From positions 1 to 64,000 of the forward strand of contig JAPLUI010000242.1 of assembly GCA_026397725.1 (NCBI GenBank): 64,000 nt of DNA, in the 5' to 3' direction. Shown piece by piece: positions 11,643-20,281 of this stretch. The notes beneath the pieces were generated by a model. That model was not told where the DNA came from. It saw nothing but the letters and a program-made list of their open reading frames with translations, and made no database searches. Numbering within the stretch: the first letter of the stretch is position 1; each line of letters begins with the position of its first letter. Source of the stretch: Verrucomicrobiota bacterium. Lineage in GTDB: Bacteria > Verrucomicrobiota > Verrucomicrobiia > Verrucomicrobiales > Akkermansiaceae. Position numbers and translations under genes: made by a program.

Positions 11643-11658
11643 GATCATTCGAATGATC
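11643..11658. promoter_or_regulatory. Perfect 16-bp palindrome, possible operator
   Basis: GATCATTCGAATGATC is a perfect inverted repeat overlapping the stop codon of the GH88 gene. It lies about 140 bp upstream of the LamG gene start, the right place for a regulator site for the downstream cluster. LacI and AraC regulators are encoded at 17.8-20 kb, but no second copy was seen to support the assignment. Confidence 0.3.
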
Positions 11659-12862
11659 ACCAAAATGGCTGGCCCGGCACCAGCTCGTTGGTCAGCGCTT
11701 CCATGAGAAAATAATCGCCCCAACTCGCATAGGCATTCCGGCCCCGGCCAGCCCCGTCGCCCACCTGGGCTTGCCGCAGCAAACCCGGGCAGGAGGCATC
11801 AAAGTCCAGGTATTCCTGGCTGCAGAGCCGGGCCAGCATGCGCCGCGCGGCCGCCCGCAGCCCGGCCTCTGCCGGTTGATGCCGGAGCAATTCCTGAATC
11901 CCGCACACGGCGATGGCCGCAGCCGAGGAATCCCGCAGCGGATTCCTCGCCGGGGGCAGTTTGAAGTCCCAGGCGGGAATCGCGGCGGCGTCCAGGTTCG
12001 CCACGAACTTCCGCGCCAAGTTGAGCGAAGTCTCCAGGTATCTCGGATCGCGCGCATAACCGTAGCTCAGGGCAAAGCCGTAGATGGCCCAGGCCGCCCC
12101 GCGTGCCCAATGCGAGTCCACGGAGTAGCCGCAGTAGTTGTTCGGCCCCAGCGCTTGTCCGGTTCGCGGGTCGAACCGATAGGCATGGAACACCGAACCA
12201 TCGGCACGCACCAAGTGCCGCAACGTGGTGTCGGCATGCCGGGTGGCGGCGTCGCGGTAACGCCTGTCCCCACATTGGTCGGACGCCCAGAACAGCAGCG
12301 GCAGGTTCATCATCGAGTCGATGATCGTCAGCCCCGCGTAGTCGGTCCCCTGCTCCTCCATCCGGCCCCAAGCCCGGAGGTATTGTCCTTGGGTTTCAAA
12401 CCGTCCTGCCAGCACGGTCGCCGCCCGCAAGGCCGTTTGGCGATGGGCCGACTCGCCCGTCAGTTTGAACAGCGCGACCGAGTAGAGCGAATAGAGAAAG
12501 CCCAGGTCGTGCATGGTGTCGCGCTCATGTTCATAGACTTTCAGGCGATAGTGCGGAGCCAGCCGCTGGACCTGCTGCAGGAAAAAGCCCTCCCCGGTTT
12601 GCCGCCAGGCCAGGAGAGCCATGCCGGTGAAAAAAGAACTGGTCCAGTTACTGATGTCATAAAACCCCTCCGGGAAAGCGAAGTAATTACCGTCAACCGC
12701 CCAGGCGCCGGATTTGGGTTCATCAGCCAGTCGGCGGATGTTGCGCCGGGTCTTTTCGATGCAGAGGGCGAAGGCCGGCTCGACCTCCGGCAGCCGGCAC
12801 GCGGTCGGGTCCCGCAATTCTGAACTGCCTTTCGGTTGCGAAATCATGGTGTCCCGCTTCAT
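11657..12862 (-). CDS. GH88/GH105-type unsaturated uronyl hydrolase
   Basis: A 401-residue alpha/alpha-barrel enzyme expected to release the unsaturated uronic acid left at the end of oligosaccharides by polysaccharide lyases. Motifs match the unsaturated glucuronyl hydrolase family: HDLGF with Asp at about 119, TIIDSMMNLPLL with Asp at about 182, and HWARGAAWAIYG in the second half. I choose ATG 12862 (MKRDTM). The ORF continues to 13084, but those 74 extra residues are low-complexity, unlike the family, and lie at the broken pglZ junction. No signal peptide is obvious, so action in the cytoplasm is likely. It belongs functionally with the GH28 and LamG genes downstream. Confidence 0.8.
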   Translation of the reverse strand: MKRDTMISQPKGSSELRDPTACRLPEVEPAFALCIEKTRRNIRRLADEPKSGAWAVDGNYFAFPEGFYDISNWTSSFFTGMALLAWRQTGEGFFLQQVQRLAPHYRLKVYEHERDTMHDLGFLYSLYSVALFKLTGESAHRQTALRAATVLAGRFETQGQYLRAWGRMEEQGTDYAGLTIIDSMMNLPLLFWASDQCGDRRYRDAATRHADTTLRHLVRADGSVFHAYRFDPRTGQALGPNNYCGYSVDSHWARGAAWAIYGFALSYGYARDPRYLETSLNLARKFVANLDAAAIPAWDFKLPPARNPLRDSSAAAIAVCGIQELLRHQPAEAGLRAAARRMLARLCSQEYLDFDASCPGLLRQAQVGDGAGRGRNAYASWGDYFLMEALTNELVPGQPFW

Positions 12863-13086
12863 ACCCGGAACACCGCCTCGAGCAACACCCAAGACACTTT
12901 CCCTGTTAAGGCTGATGTTTGCCTCGCCCAATTCGGAGAGCCTGCCTGAAAAATGGAGGCGACGCTTCCGGGCGGCGACGCTTTTCCGAAGCGTCCGGGC
13001 GAATGAACAGAGAATGGGTGAATCGTAGCGGCTGAACATTCGCCTCTCATTCTCGCGGACCGTTCGGAAATAGGCCCGGTCCATGG

Positions 13087-13272
13087 TGGTTCCTGCGTCA
13101 ATTCGGTGATTTCATGGCCGAACTCGTTCTCGCCCACCATGATCTTCTCCACACTTTCGTGCTCGAAGCTCTCGAACGCTTTCTTCCATTCACCGGACGG
13201 GTCATACCAGAAGACCAGCCGATGCCGGTGGAAGCAGAGGTTCAGGCTGTCGTGGATGCGTTTGTCGGACAT
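13087..13272 (-). pseudogene. Truncated 5' end of pglZ (BREX-type alkaline phosphatase family)
   Basis: The first 62 codons read like the N-terminus of PglZ proteins from BREX phage-defence loci: a helical start, HRLVFWYDPSGEW, then VEKIMVGENEFGHEI and a short ELTQEP. After about base 13087 the similarity stops and the frame runs on to 12859 through unrelated sequence. The phosphatase core is absent. It sits 15 bp downstream of the 261-residue gene in the same direction, so it was probably the last surviving gene of that operon before a rearrangement brought in the GH88 side. Family recognition is from the N-terminal pattern only. Confidence 0.65.
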
Positions 13273-13287
13273 GGCTTCAAGGGTTAT

Positions 13288-14073
13288 TCAGGAATCCGAA
13301 GAGTCCCGATGAGAAAGATAATCGTAGTCCCAGCGAACCAGTTGGTTCAGTTCGGCGACCGTCAAAACAGCTTCGGAAACCGGGCTACATTCCTTCACCA
13401 CGAGGCCGCACTCCGTAAAGATGTTCTCCAGGTCAGCGGCGGCGGCAATGGCAGCGGCCAGTTGATCCCGGTCGTCGTAAACCCTTGATTTCATCAGGAG
13501 GTAGCAGGCCAACCTATATTGTTGGCCTGTCTCCAACTCGTTGAACGGGGCCACGCGCAGCAACAGCTCGGAATACAGAGCATGATTTCGTTTCAGCCAC
13601 TTGCCGATGGCCTTGGCTTTGGGCTGGAGCGCGGCGTTGAAGCCATCGGGAAACGCGATGCGCGTGTATCGTTTCGCCAGCCAGTCGAGCACATGCCGGA
13701 TGGTCCCCGGCACCAGGCGGACGGATGCTTCGGCTTCCCGATCCGCCAGAGTGACACGGGGCAACACCACTTGGTTCCAGGCCCATGCCTCAAGCCAATT
13801 TCCCTCCAGGGATTCGAAATGAAACAGCCGGGGACTTCTGCCGTGCATAAACTCCGGCTTGCCTGCGTCAATCGACTTCAGCAGCAGGATGACGGCGGAA
13901 GGTTCGTTGCGCGGATCATGATGGACGAGATCACAGCTTTGGGTCACCACCAGCGCATGGTCTTCGCCGGAGGCGGACGAACCGTCTGGCAAAGATTCCA
14001 GAAGAACAGCCGCCGGGACGACGCACCCCTGTCGCCATCCGCGCTCCCGAATCCGCTTTCCGAGGTCTTGCAC
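13288..14073 (-). CDS. Uncharacterised protein with VVTQSCDLV motif (operon with pglZ remnant)
   Basis: A 261-residue soluble protein of unknown function starting at GTG 14073. The visible hallmark is ALVVTQSCDLVHHDP in the first quarter. I have the impression that a [VI]-[ST]-Q-x-C-D-[LI] pattern recurs in uncharacterised accessory-island proteins, but I cannot name a family. There is no signal peptide or membrane segment. The middle is Arg- and Trp-containing and the C-terminus is helical and Ala-rich. It begins 6 bp after the HTH gene and ends 15 bp before the pglZ remnant, so it is almost certainly cotranscribed with both. A defence-related role is an inference from that context only. Confidence 0.65.
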   Translation of the reverse strand: MQDLGKRIRERGWRQGCVVPAAVLLESLPDGSSASGEDHALVVTQSCDLVHHDPRNEPSAVILLLKSIDAGKPEFMHGRSPRLFHFESLEGNWLEAWAWNQVVLPRVTLADREAEASVRLVPGTIRHVLDWLAKRYTRIAFPDGFNAALQPKAKAIGKWLKRNHALYSELLLRVAPFNELETGQQYRLACYLLMKSRVYDDRDQLAAAIAAAADLENIFTECGLVVKECSPVSEAVLTVAELNQLVRWDYDYLSHRDSSDS

Positions 14074-14079
14074 GCTTGC

Positions 14080-14775
14080 TCAGGTTTCTTCGATGTTCGT
14101 GCGGGCGGATGGCAGGCGCGAGTTTTTCTCCGCCTCCCTGACATGTTCCGGCAAGTCTCCCCAGTTCTCATCACGGATAATCTCGAGAATGCTGCGGTGA
14201 AGCGGTTTGATCCCCGGCTTCCCCGCCGCAAGAATCTCAAGGAATGCACGCGCATCCTCGCACCAGGTCGCGTGCCTCTCCCCGAGCAATGCGGCGACCC
14301 GTGCCCGGTTGGCCGCATGAACCCAGCGACACCGGGCCAGGGGCGTGCCCGCCGCCGCCAGCCAAGCGCCGGCGAGACCGGCGAGCTTGCCAAGCTGCGT
14401 CCTCGCCCCCGCCCGCATAGTCTTGCGCTCATCGAGCCAATGATAGAGCGCCGACCGGGATACGCCCATCGCTTGGGCCAGTTGGCCTGCCGTGAGCGAG
14501 AGGACATGCTTGACCTCCAACAGGGAATCACGATCCGTTGGCGCGATCCTGGCTTCCGGCGCCTTGGTTGACAGGCTTTTGGGGCGCTGAATGCTCAAGG
14601 CGTAAAGGTCCTCCGCCGGTGCCCGGGGAAACTCGGGCAAGGCTCGCTCCAGCCAGGCGACATTTGAGCCGGTGGCGCGGTTGCCGTCATCCGACAGCCA
14701 GGCGAGCAAGCCGATGCCGCCAACCACCAGCGGCGACCCGCGACGGATTTGGGGAGTGGTCAGGGTTGTTGCCAT
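14080..14775 (-). CDS. HTH DNA-binding protein in TIGR04255/pglZ operon
   Basis: A 231-residue protein with a helix-turn-helix near residues 90-118 (LTAGQLAQAMGVSRSALYHWLDERKT), similar to XRE-type domains. A long helical C-terminus of unknown role follows. The start at 14775 overlaps the end of the TIGR04255 gene by 16 bp, so translation is probably coupled. The N-terminal 80 residues are not a recognised domain. It could be the operon regulator or a DNA-targeting component; the sequence does not decide. Confidence 0.65.
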   Translation of the reverse strand: MATTLTTPQIRRGSPLVVGGIGLLAWLSDDGNRATGSNVAWLERALPEFPRAPAEDLYALSIQRPKSLSTKAPEARIAPTDRDSLLEVKHVLSLTAGQLAQAMGVSRSALYHWLDERKTMRAGARTQLGKLAGLAGAWLAAAGTPLARCRWVHAANRARVAALLGERHATWCEDARAFLEILAAGKPGIKPLHRSILEIIRDENWGDLPEHVREAEKNSRLPSARTNIEET

Positions 14776-15554
14776 TGTTCAAGCGCGTGGGGGGTGACGG
14801 AGCTGCGAAACGCCAGTTCCACGCCATCGTGAAGCTGCGCCAGATGATCCAAAGTGGTCTGCCGCTCATAGGGAAAGTGGCTCTCGGAAAAATGATCGAA
14901 GTCGAGCATTACGAACGATTGCTGTTTCACGGGGGTCACCGGGAATGCCAGATCGCAGGGGGTCAGGTCCGGCGGCAGAATGATGCCTTGGGGAACAAGG
15001 CTCGCGCGGATCCTCACGCTGCTGCCATCGGGGCCGGAAAGCTCGGTCGTGGAATGACCGAGCTGCCTCTTGAAACCACCGAATCCAGCCATGCCAAGCA
15101 GCTCCGGCTGAACCCAATCGGCGATGCTCCCATCCGGTGGGCAATCCACGATGTCGATGTAGCGGAGTCCGCAACGTAGGACTTCGTTGACTTCGAGGCG
15201 GTCCGCCACAGTTGTAAGGGCCAACTCGAACAGTTCATGAAGGTGTTCGTAGGTGCTGTAAGCGGTGGTTTGCACCACCACGGCGTCCTGATCGACTAAA
15301 ATCGAGGTCCGGTTGGCCGCATCGTGGAACTCCCACTGCTTCTTGACTTCCGCAAGTAGTTTGGAATCCTCGGTTTTGACAATCCGGTGGGGGATTATCC
15401 GCGTCCGGACTTTCGGGAATCCATTCTTTCTCAAAGACTCATGGATTTCCGGGAGGTAGCCTTCAACGGCCAGAACAGGGTCAAACTGAACCGCCCCAAG
15501 GACGAAAACCAAGGGCGAACGTGGCAGGATTAGAGCTTCTCGTTTACGGTGCAC
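14760..15554 (-). CDS. TIGR04255 family protein
   Basis: A 264-residue protein starting at GTG 15554. The pattern matches the sporadically distributed TIGR04255 family: LPRSPLVFVLGAVQF near the start, LRCGLRYIDIVDCP in the middle, and FVMLDFDHF followed by LDHLAQLHDGVELAFRSSVT near the end. The biochemical role is unknown. It is the first gene of a four-gene operon (HTH protein, 261-residue protein, truncated pglZ). The patchy distribution known for the family and the pglZ neighbour point to an accessory, possibly defence, function. Confidence 0.7.
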   Translation of the reverse strand: MHRKREALILPRSPLVFVLGAVQFDPVLAVEGYLPEIHESLRKNGFPKVRTRIIPHRIVKTEDSKLLAEVKKQWEFHDAANRTSILVDQDAVVVQTTAYSTYEHLHELFELALTTVADRLEVNEVLRCGLRYIDIVDCPPDGSIADWVQPELLGMAGFGGFKRQLGHSTTELSGPDGSSVRIRASLVPQGIILPPDLTPCDLAFPVTPVKQQSFVMLDFDHFSESHFPYERQTTLDHLAQLHDGVELAFRSSVTPHALEQWQQP

Positions 15555-15932
15555 GGCGAAAAGTGGACATGAAAGTTTACAGAATCAACCAAAAAGCGTC
15601 AGCCGTAGGAATTTTCGTCTTCTTTCGCCGCCAGGCCCGGGATGGGGACTACGGCTCGGCAATACCGCGCCAATCGTTGGCTTCTTACGTCACCCTGCGG
15701 CTCAGTTCCTGCGGTCCCGCTGGTTCTCCGGCAGCAATCCTGCGTGAACGCCGATCTTGAAAATCAGGACAAACGCTCCCCGGTGCGGCTGGAGCGGGTC
15801 GCCGGCAGCGGCACCAGCGCCCTGAGCAGCTTGCGCAGGCACCGGAACGTCCGGCTGACCTGCTCGTATTCGGCTGGTGAGTGGTGGCGGAATGCGGGAC
15901 CGTGCGGAACACGGCCCCTGCTTGGGGAATCT
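15555..15932. other. Intergenic stretch, no gene seen
   Basis: 378 bp between the start of the TIGR04255 gene and the end of the symporter gene. It must contain the promoter of the TIGR04255 operon, but no convincing -35/-10 pair was found. No repeat or RNA was recognised. Confidence 0.4.
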
Positions 15933-17738
15933 TCAGACGGGTTCCGAGCCGGGGCACGGCTGCGCTTGCCGTGCTTCCCGCGCCTCCAACCGCCGTCCGA
16001 TGAGTCGCGCCACCACTCCGATGCCGGCCAGCAGTGTCCCGCAGAACAGGATGCAAAGCCGTGCCGTCACCGAATTGGGGATCAGCAACAGAAGGCAGAT
16101 AAAACCGCCATAGACCAGGGCCTGAGTGCCGACCACGCGATACTGGATGCTGTCCCGGGCATAGGCCGGGCCGTGCTCCACCGCAGGATCGATGGGCGTT
16201 TTCATCTCCTTGAAAAATCGCTCGACCTGCGCCACGTAGGCGCGGTTGTCCCGGCGGTAGAACCACATCGTGCCGAAGAACCACGAGACGCAGACGACCA
16301 GGAGGACGGCCGTGGTCACGGCAATGTTGAGATCGGCCAACTCGCGCGGGGTGAACGGCGTCGCCGGAGCAAACCAGCGGTTGAGAAAGGGCTCCGTGAC
16401 CACCACCAACCGCAACAGCACGGAACAGGTGAAGCCCACCACCATCGTGCTCCAACCGGCCCAGGGCGGAGTCCGCTTGACGAACATGCCCAGAAACAAC
16501 GGAACGGTGGTCGGGATTTGCACCGAAGCCGCGGCCAGGAGCATCAGGTCGAACAGCGAGAAGCTCTTGAGATTCTTGAAGCCCAGCGCCACGCCAATCC
16601 ATAGCAACCCATAAACCACCGTGAACCAGCGGCCGACCAGAATCTGGCGCGGTTCCGACGCGTCGCGACGAATCACGCGGATGTAGAAGTTTCGCACAAA
16701 GATGCCGGAGCCGATGCTGAGCTGGCTGGTCATGGTGGCGACGCTGGCGGCAAAAATCGCGCTCACCAGCACGCCCAGCAGGCCGCGCGGCAGCAAGGTG
16801 GTCGCCATCGCCACATAGCTGGCCTCGTGCGGATTGTTGAGGCTGGGAAACTCGGCCGCCAGGTTCGGGTGGAGGACGGTCGCGGCCACGGCCGGGATCA
16901 TCCAAATCGGCGCCAGGAACAGGAACCCGGCGATGGCCACCAGGGTCGCACGCCGGGCATCGGCACCGTTCTTCACATACACGTATTTGGCCGCCCCGAA
17001 CATCATGCTGTTGTTCTGAACCAATTGGTTGAACAACAGGGTCACCCCGAACAGCAGCAGAATCCAGGGCCGCTCAAACAAGGTCCAATCCAGGTGCTGG
17101 CGCGGCAATTTCTCGAGCAGACCGCTCAGGCCGCCCACCTGCGGGTGCCCAAGGCTCAGCGCCGCCATCACCAGCGTAATGCCCAGGATCAGCAGCAACT
17201 GGACGAAATCGCTCGCCGCCGCCGCCCAGGCTCCGCCGCACAACGTGATCAGCGTGACGGTCGCCGCCAGCACGAAAATCAGCAGGGTGATATTGATGCC
17301 GAACACGCTGTTCATGAAGACCGAGATCGTGTAGAGCGCCAAGCCACCCATGATGACATTGAACGGCAGTGGCAGCCATGTGAACACCTGCTCATTGGCG
17401 TCGCCGAAGCGCTTGCGCACCCCCTCGATCTTGGTAATGATCCGCATCTGGCGGAACCGTTCCGCAGTGACGAAATAGGTGAAAACCAAGCTCACAATGT
17501 TGCAGAAGAACAGCAACAGGAAGAAGGTCCCCGTCTCGTAGGCCTTGGCCGCCCCGCCGGTAAACGACCAGGCTGAGAACGAAGTCATGAGCACCGAACT
17601 GCCCACCACCCACCACAACATCCCGCCGCCGCCGCGGAAATAATCGCTGGCCGTCCGGCTGAAGCGCATGAACACCGGCCCCATGCTGAGCATGAAACCC
17701 AGGTAAAACGCCAGTGCGAGGTAGTCGTAACCGCTCAT
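15933..17738 (-). CDS. Sodium:solute symporter (SSS family)
   Basis: A 601-residue inner-membrane transporter with about 13 hydrophobic segments. Family marks include SDYFRGGGGMLWWVVGSSVLMTSFSAWSF in the first two helices, with the Gly-rich loop, and ASVATMTSQLSIGSGIFVRNFY in the middle. It is expected to import a small solute, probably a sugar or uronic acid, with Na+. ATG 17738 (MSGYDYLAL) places the first membrane helix at the normal distance from the start; the 18 extra upstream codons are not family-like. It lies 75 bp downstream of the LacI-type regulator on the same strand, which probably controls it. Confidence 0.85.
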   Translation of the reverse strand: MSGYDYLALAFYLGFMLSMGPVFMRFSRTASDYFRGGGGMLWWVVGSSVLMTSFSAWSFTGGAAKAYETGTFFLLLFFCNIVSLVFTYFVTAERFRQMRIITKIEGVRKRFGDANEQVFTWLPLPFNVIMGGLALYTISVFMNSVFGINITLLIFVLAATVTLITLCGGAWAAAASDFVQLLLILGITLVMAALSLGHPQVGGLSGLLEKLPRQHLDWTLFERPWILLLFGVTLLFNQLVQNNSMMFGAAKYVYVKNGADARRATLVAIAGFLFLAPIWMIPAVAATVLHPNLAAEFPSLNNPHEASYVAMATTLLPRGLLGVLVSAIFAASVATMTSQLSIGSGIFVRNFYIRVIRRDASEPRQILVGRWFTVVYGLLWIGVALGFKNLKSFSLFDLMLLAAASVQIPTTVPLFLGMFVKRTPPWAGWSTMVVGFTCSVLLRLVVVTEPFLNRWFAPATPFTPRELADLNIAVTTAVLLVVCVSWFFGTMWFYRRDNRAYVAQVERFFKEMKTPIDPAVEHGPAYARDSIQYRVVGTQALVYGGFICLLLLIPNSVTARLCILFCGTLLAGIGVVARLIGRRLEAREARQAQPCPGSEPV

Positions 17739-17813
17739 GTGGATCTCGGCAGCGCCAGCCCGGCCAACCCGTGCAGCCGGCAGGCAAGCCACCTCTGCTG
17801 GAGTTCCCGGGAT

Positions 17814-18881
17814 CTAACCTTCATGGTGCTGCGGGAGAGAGTTGCCGTCCTGCCACAGGCTTTCCACCAAAATGCGGCAGGGCGCGGCCGGCTCACCGCG
17901 CTCGTTCACATTGATTTGCGCCACCAACTGCTCGACCGCAATCCGCCCGATCGCCGCGGAATGCTGATTGATGCCCGCCTCGACCGGCACGTCGTAAATA
18001 CTGGTTCCCGCCACTGCCACCTGCTCGGGGATGCGGAAACCCAACTCGCGGATCATGCGCGGGACCTGTGGCACGCTCGTCAAAATGGCGTCCGGCCGGT
18101 GTTGGTCCATCCAATGTGCCAAACTCTCGCGTGCGGTGGCCGACTCTTCGCGATAGCTCGTTTCATCCGTCATCAGTGGCGGGATGGTGTCCTTCAATTT
18201 GAACAGCTTCTGGGCCGCGTAGAACCCTCCCGTATAATTGCCCCCCAGCCGCCTGTCAAAATCGTCGCAGACCACCAGTCCAATCCGGTGGTAACCGTAT
18301 CGGACCATCGTTTGGAGGGCCATCAACACGCCGCGCAAATGGTCGGCCGTGACCAGGTGGGAATCGGGAGTGCGCACCGATTGTCCGAACCGGATCACCG
18401 AAAACTTGGACCAATCGAACTCCCCCCACTCGGGCGGGGATTGGTGTGGTGGAATGAGCAGTCCCCGTACCCCGCGGGTCTCCAGGATTTGCTGGAAGCG
18501 CCGGGCCGAACAGTCCTCCGCCCACCGGATTTCATCAAGGTGGTAGCCAAACCGCTCCGCAGCCTGCGTGGCACCCTGCCAGTAGGCCTCGAACTCCTTG
18601 TGTTGTTGGCGCAGCCGCTCCGGTTGGTCCCAGTGGTTGATCCAAGCCAACGAGCTTTGGATGCGGGCCGAGCGCTGGCTGTGCCGATACACCGCCAGCG
18701 AGGACAACAACGGGTCAGGCTGGTAACCCATTTGCTCCGCGACTCTCCTGACCTCCTCGCGCCGCCGCACGGGAATGGACGGATGATTGCGTAGTGCCAG
18801 CGAAATCGTCACGTGCGAAACGCCCACCCGTTCCGCAACATCGCGCATCGTAACTCGTTTGCCATCCACCCGACCCAGCAT
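17814..18881 (-). CDS. LacI-family transcriptional regulator
   Basis: A 355-residue regulator with the LacI helix-turn-helix at about residues 12-31 (MRDVAERVGVSHVTISLAL) and hinge (VRRVAEQMGYQPDPLLSSL). A periplasmic-binding-like sensor domain ends in RILVESLWQDGNS. ATG 18881 is chosen because it places the HTH at the very N-terminus. The ORF extends to 19292 only through repeat-containing intergenic DNA. It probably regulates the symporter immediately downstream and perhaps the glycan genes beyond. Confidence 0.85.
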   Translation of the reverse strand: MLGRVDGKRVTMRDVAERVGVSHVTISLALRNHPSIPVRRREEVRRVAEQMGYQPDPLLSSLAVYRHSQRSARIQSSLAWINHWDQPERLRQQHKEFEAYWQGATQAAERFGYHLDEIRWAEDCSARRFQQILETRGVRGLLIPPHQSPPEWGEFDWSKFSVIRFGQSVRTPDSHLVTADHLRGVLMALQTMVRYGYHRIGLVVCDDFDRRLGGNYTGGFYAAQKLFKLKDTIPPLMTDETSYREESATARESLAHWMDQHRPDAILTSVPQVPRMIRELGFRIPEQVAVAGTSIYDVPVEAGINQHSAAIGRIAVEQLVAQINVNERGEPAAPCRILVESLWQDGNSLPQHHEG

Positions 18882-18943
18882 AGTGACTGTTCTTGGCCGC
18901 GCAACAGTTTTTCGGCAAGAGCTGCCAGTTCGCTTCTGCCGCC

Positions 18944-18968
18944 CGACGACAGGAGTGTCGTCGCTCCC
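18944..18968. repeat. REP-like hairpin, GGGAGC-tagged class
   Basis: An 8-bp perfect stem (CGACGACA / TGTCGTCG) with a 4-base GGAG loop, abutted by GCTCCC at 18963-18968 (GGGAGC on the minus strand). A 27-base stretch starting at 18944 recurs at 44774 with one mismatch. It lies upstream of the LacI gene and shares its ACAGGA-TGT core with the palindromes bounding the RAYT insertion in hsdR. Confidence 0.75.
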
Positions 18969-19010
18969 TATTTCGGGCGCCAGCGGACCAAGTGAGTCAG
19001 GAGATCCGCA

Positions 19011-19083
19011 ATTTCCGGAGGTCACGGGTTTCCTCCGGATGAACGCGGGGCCGTCGCTGATGGAGCGGCGGCACCCATGTTTC
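19011..19083. repeat. Dispersed ~70-bp repeat, copy 1
   Basis: About 72 bases that reappear near 85 percent identity (by eye) at 23277-23346. The shared core is GCTGATGGAG preceded by a CCGGAT block, and this copy contains a CCGGAGG/CCTCCGG inverted repeat. It lies between the AraC stop and the LacI start. Confidence 0.65.
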
Positions 19084-19123
19084 CTGACCTCTGACCCCTG
19101 TCCCGGAATCGCGCCATCTTGGA

Positions 19124-20014
19124 TCACGCCCCGGGCTGGACGGAGCGCCGGTAGGCATCGGGGGACATCGCCAGATGTTTTTTGAAAAGCAGCCAGAGCT
19201 GGCGGCGTTCGCGCAAGCCCGCGCGGCTCAGGATTTGTTTCAGCGGCAGCGCGGTTTCCTCCAGCAGCCACTTCGCGCGGGTCAGCCGGCAAAGCTGGAT
19301 CTCATCAAGCACGGATCTACCGAGCACCGCGGCGAAGCGCCGTTCCAGGGTCCGCCTGACGCAGCCCACATGGGACGCCACCTCGGGCACGCCCACCGAC
19401 ACATGGCTGTGGTTCCAGATGAACTCGACCGCGCGGTTGATCAGATCATCCTCGTGGTGCAAGCACTCATCGCGGAGCGGCGCGGTGTGCAGCAGAAAAT
19501 GTGAAATGAGCCCGACCGCCTGGCACGCAAGCGCCCGGGTGTTGGTGGTGGGTGCCCGTTCAACCGTCAGCAGCAGCCGCATGAATTGCCCGTGGAAGAG
19601 TTCGGCATCCTCAATGATGGGCAGGTTGCCATCCAACTCGAAGGCACCATCCCGCATCCATTCGTGGGGCAGGTCGCCGTTGAAATGAATCCAATGATTC
19701 GTCCATCCTGACGCACGCGCCGGCCGGTGCCGGTGCCATTCCCCGGGCCGGAACAAGAAGGCCCGCCGCTCCGGAATTTCCTGCCCGCCGGCTTGGGTTT
19801 CCAGGTGGCCTGAACCCTGCGTCAGCAAGGACAAACAGAACTCGGGCAGGACTCGGCCATCCTCCCACCGGAACCCATACATGGCGGCGTCCGGCCTGGG
19901 ATAAGACTGGCCGGGCATGATCCGCTCCCAGCCGGCGCCCGTCACATAAAGCGGCGCGCGAAACAGCCCGTCAGGAACGGGAAGCGAATGACGAAAGGGC
20001 GCATCGTGTCGCAT
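19124..20014 (-). CDS. AraC-family transcriptional regulator with cupin-like sensor
   Basis: A 296-residue protein. The N-terminal half looks like the sugar-sensing AraC cupin (LLTQGSGHLETQ, RAFLFRPGEWHRHRP, TNHWIHFNG). The C-terminal hundred residues carry the double HTH (VPEVASHVGCVRRTLERRF and LKQILSRAGLRERRQLWLLFKKHLAMSPDAYRRS). The second helix region reads LRERRQLW where FxSxxYF is usual. It diverges from the LamG/fibronectin-like gene at 20282, which it may control. Confidence 0.85.
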   Translation of the reverse strand: MRHDAPFRHSLPVPDGLFRAPLYVTGAGWERIMPGQSYPRPDAAMYGFRWEDGRVLPEFCLSLLTQGSGHLETQAGGQEIPERRAFLFRPGEWHRHRPARASGWTNHWIHFNGDLPHEWMRDGAFELDGNLPIIEDAELFHGQFMRLLLTVERAPTTNTRALACQAVGLISHFLLHTAPLRDECLHHEDDLINRAVEFIWNHSHVSVGVPEVASHVGCVRRTLERRFAAVLGRSVLDEIQLCRLTRAKWLLEETALPLKQILSRAGLRERRQLWLLFKKHLAMSPDAYRRSVQPGA

Positions 20015-20281
20015 TTGTGCCTACTATCACCACAAAGAATGAATAATCAAGCGAAACAACGTCGCAAAACATCACTTGATTTGTCTTCTCCTGCGCCGGG
20101 TTTTCGCCATGATACTACGGCTCATGGGCCTCGTCGCAAACCCTGCCGTGTCCCTTGAGGGTCACTCAAGGGGAGCCCCGGTGCCATGGGGTCCAATCTC
20201 TAACAGCCAACCCGCCACTGCAACCCCGCTTCCGGCAGCCCGTCCCGCTCAAGATCTGATAGAAACAAGAACAACCAACCA

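Noticed and set aside
12863..13084. N-terminal extension of the GH88 enzyme
   Set aside because: The extra 74 codons are unlike the family and lie on the pglZ junction, so the internal ATG at 12862 was preferred.
13087..15554. Intact BREX system
   Set aside because: Only the pglZ start is present; brxA, brxB, brxC, pglX and brxL are not recognisable.
15685..16905. 406-codon open frame on the minus strand overlapping the symporter
   Set aside because: Different frame within the symporter gene, Arg/Gly-rich and without membrane helices.
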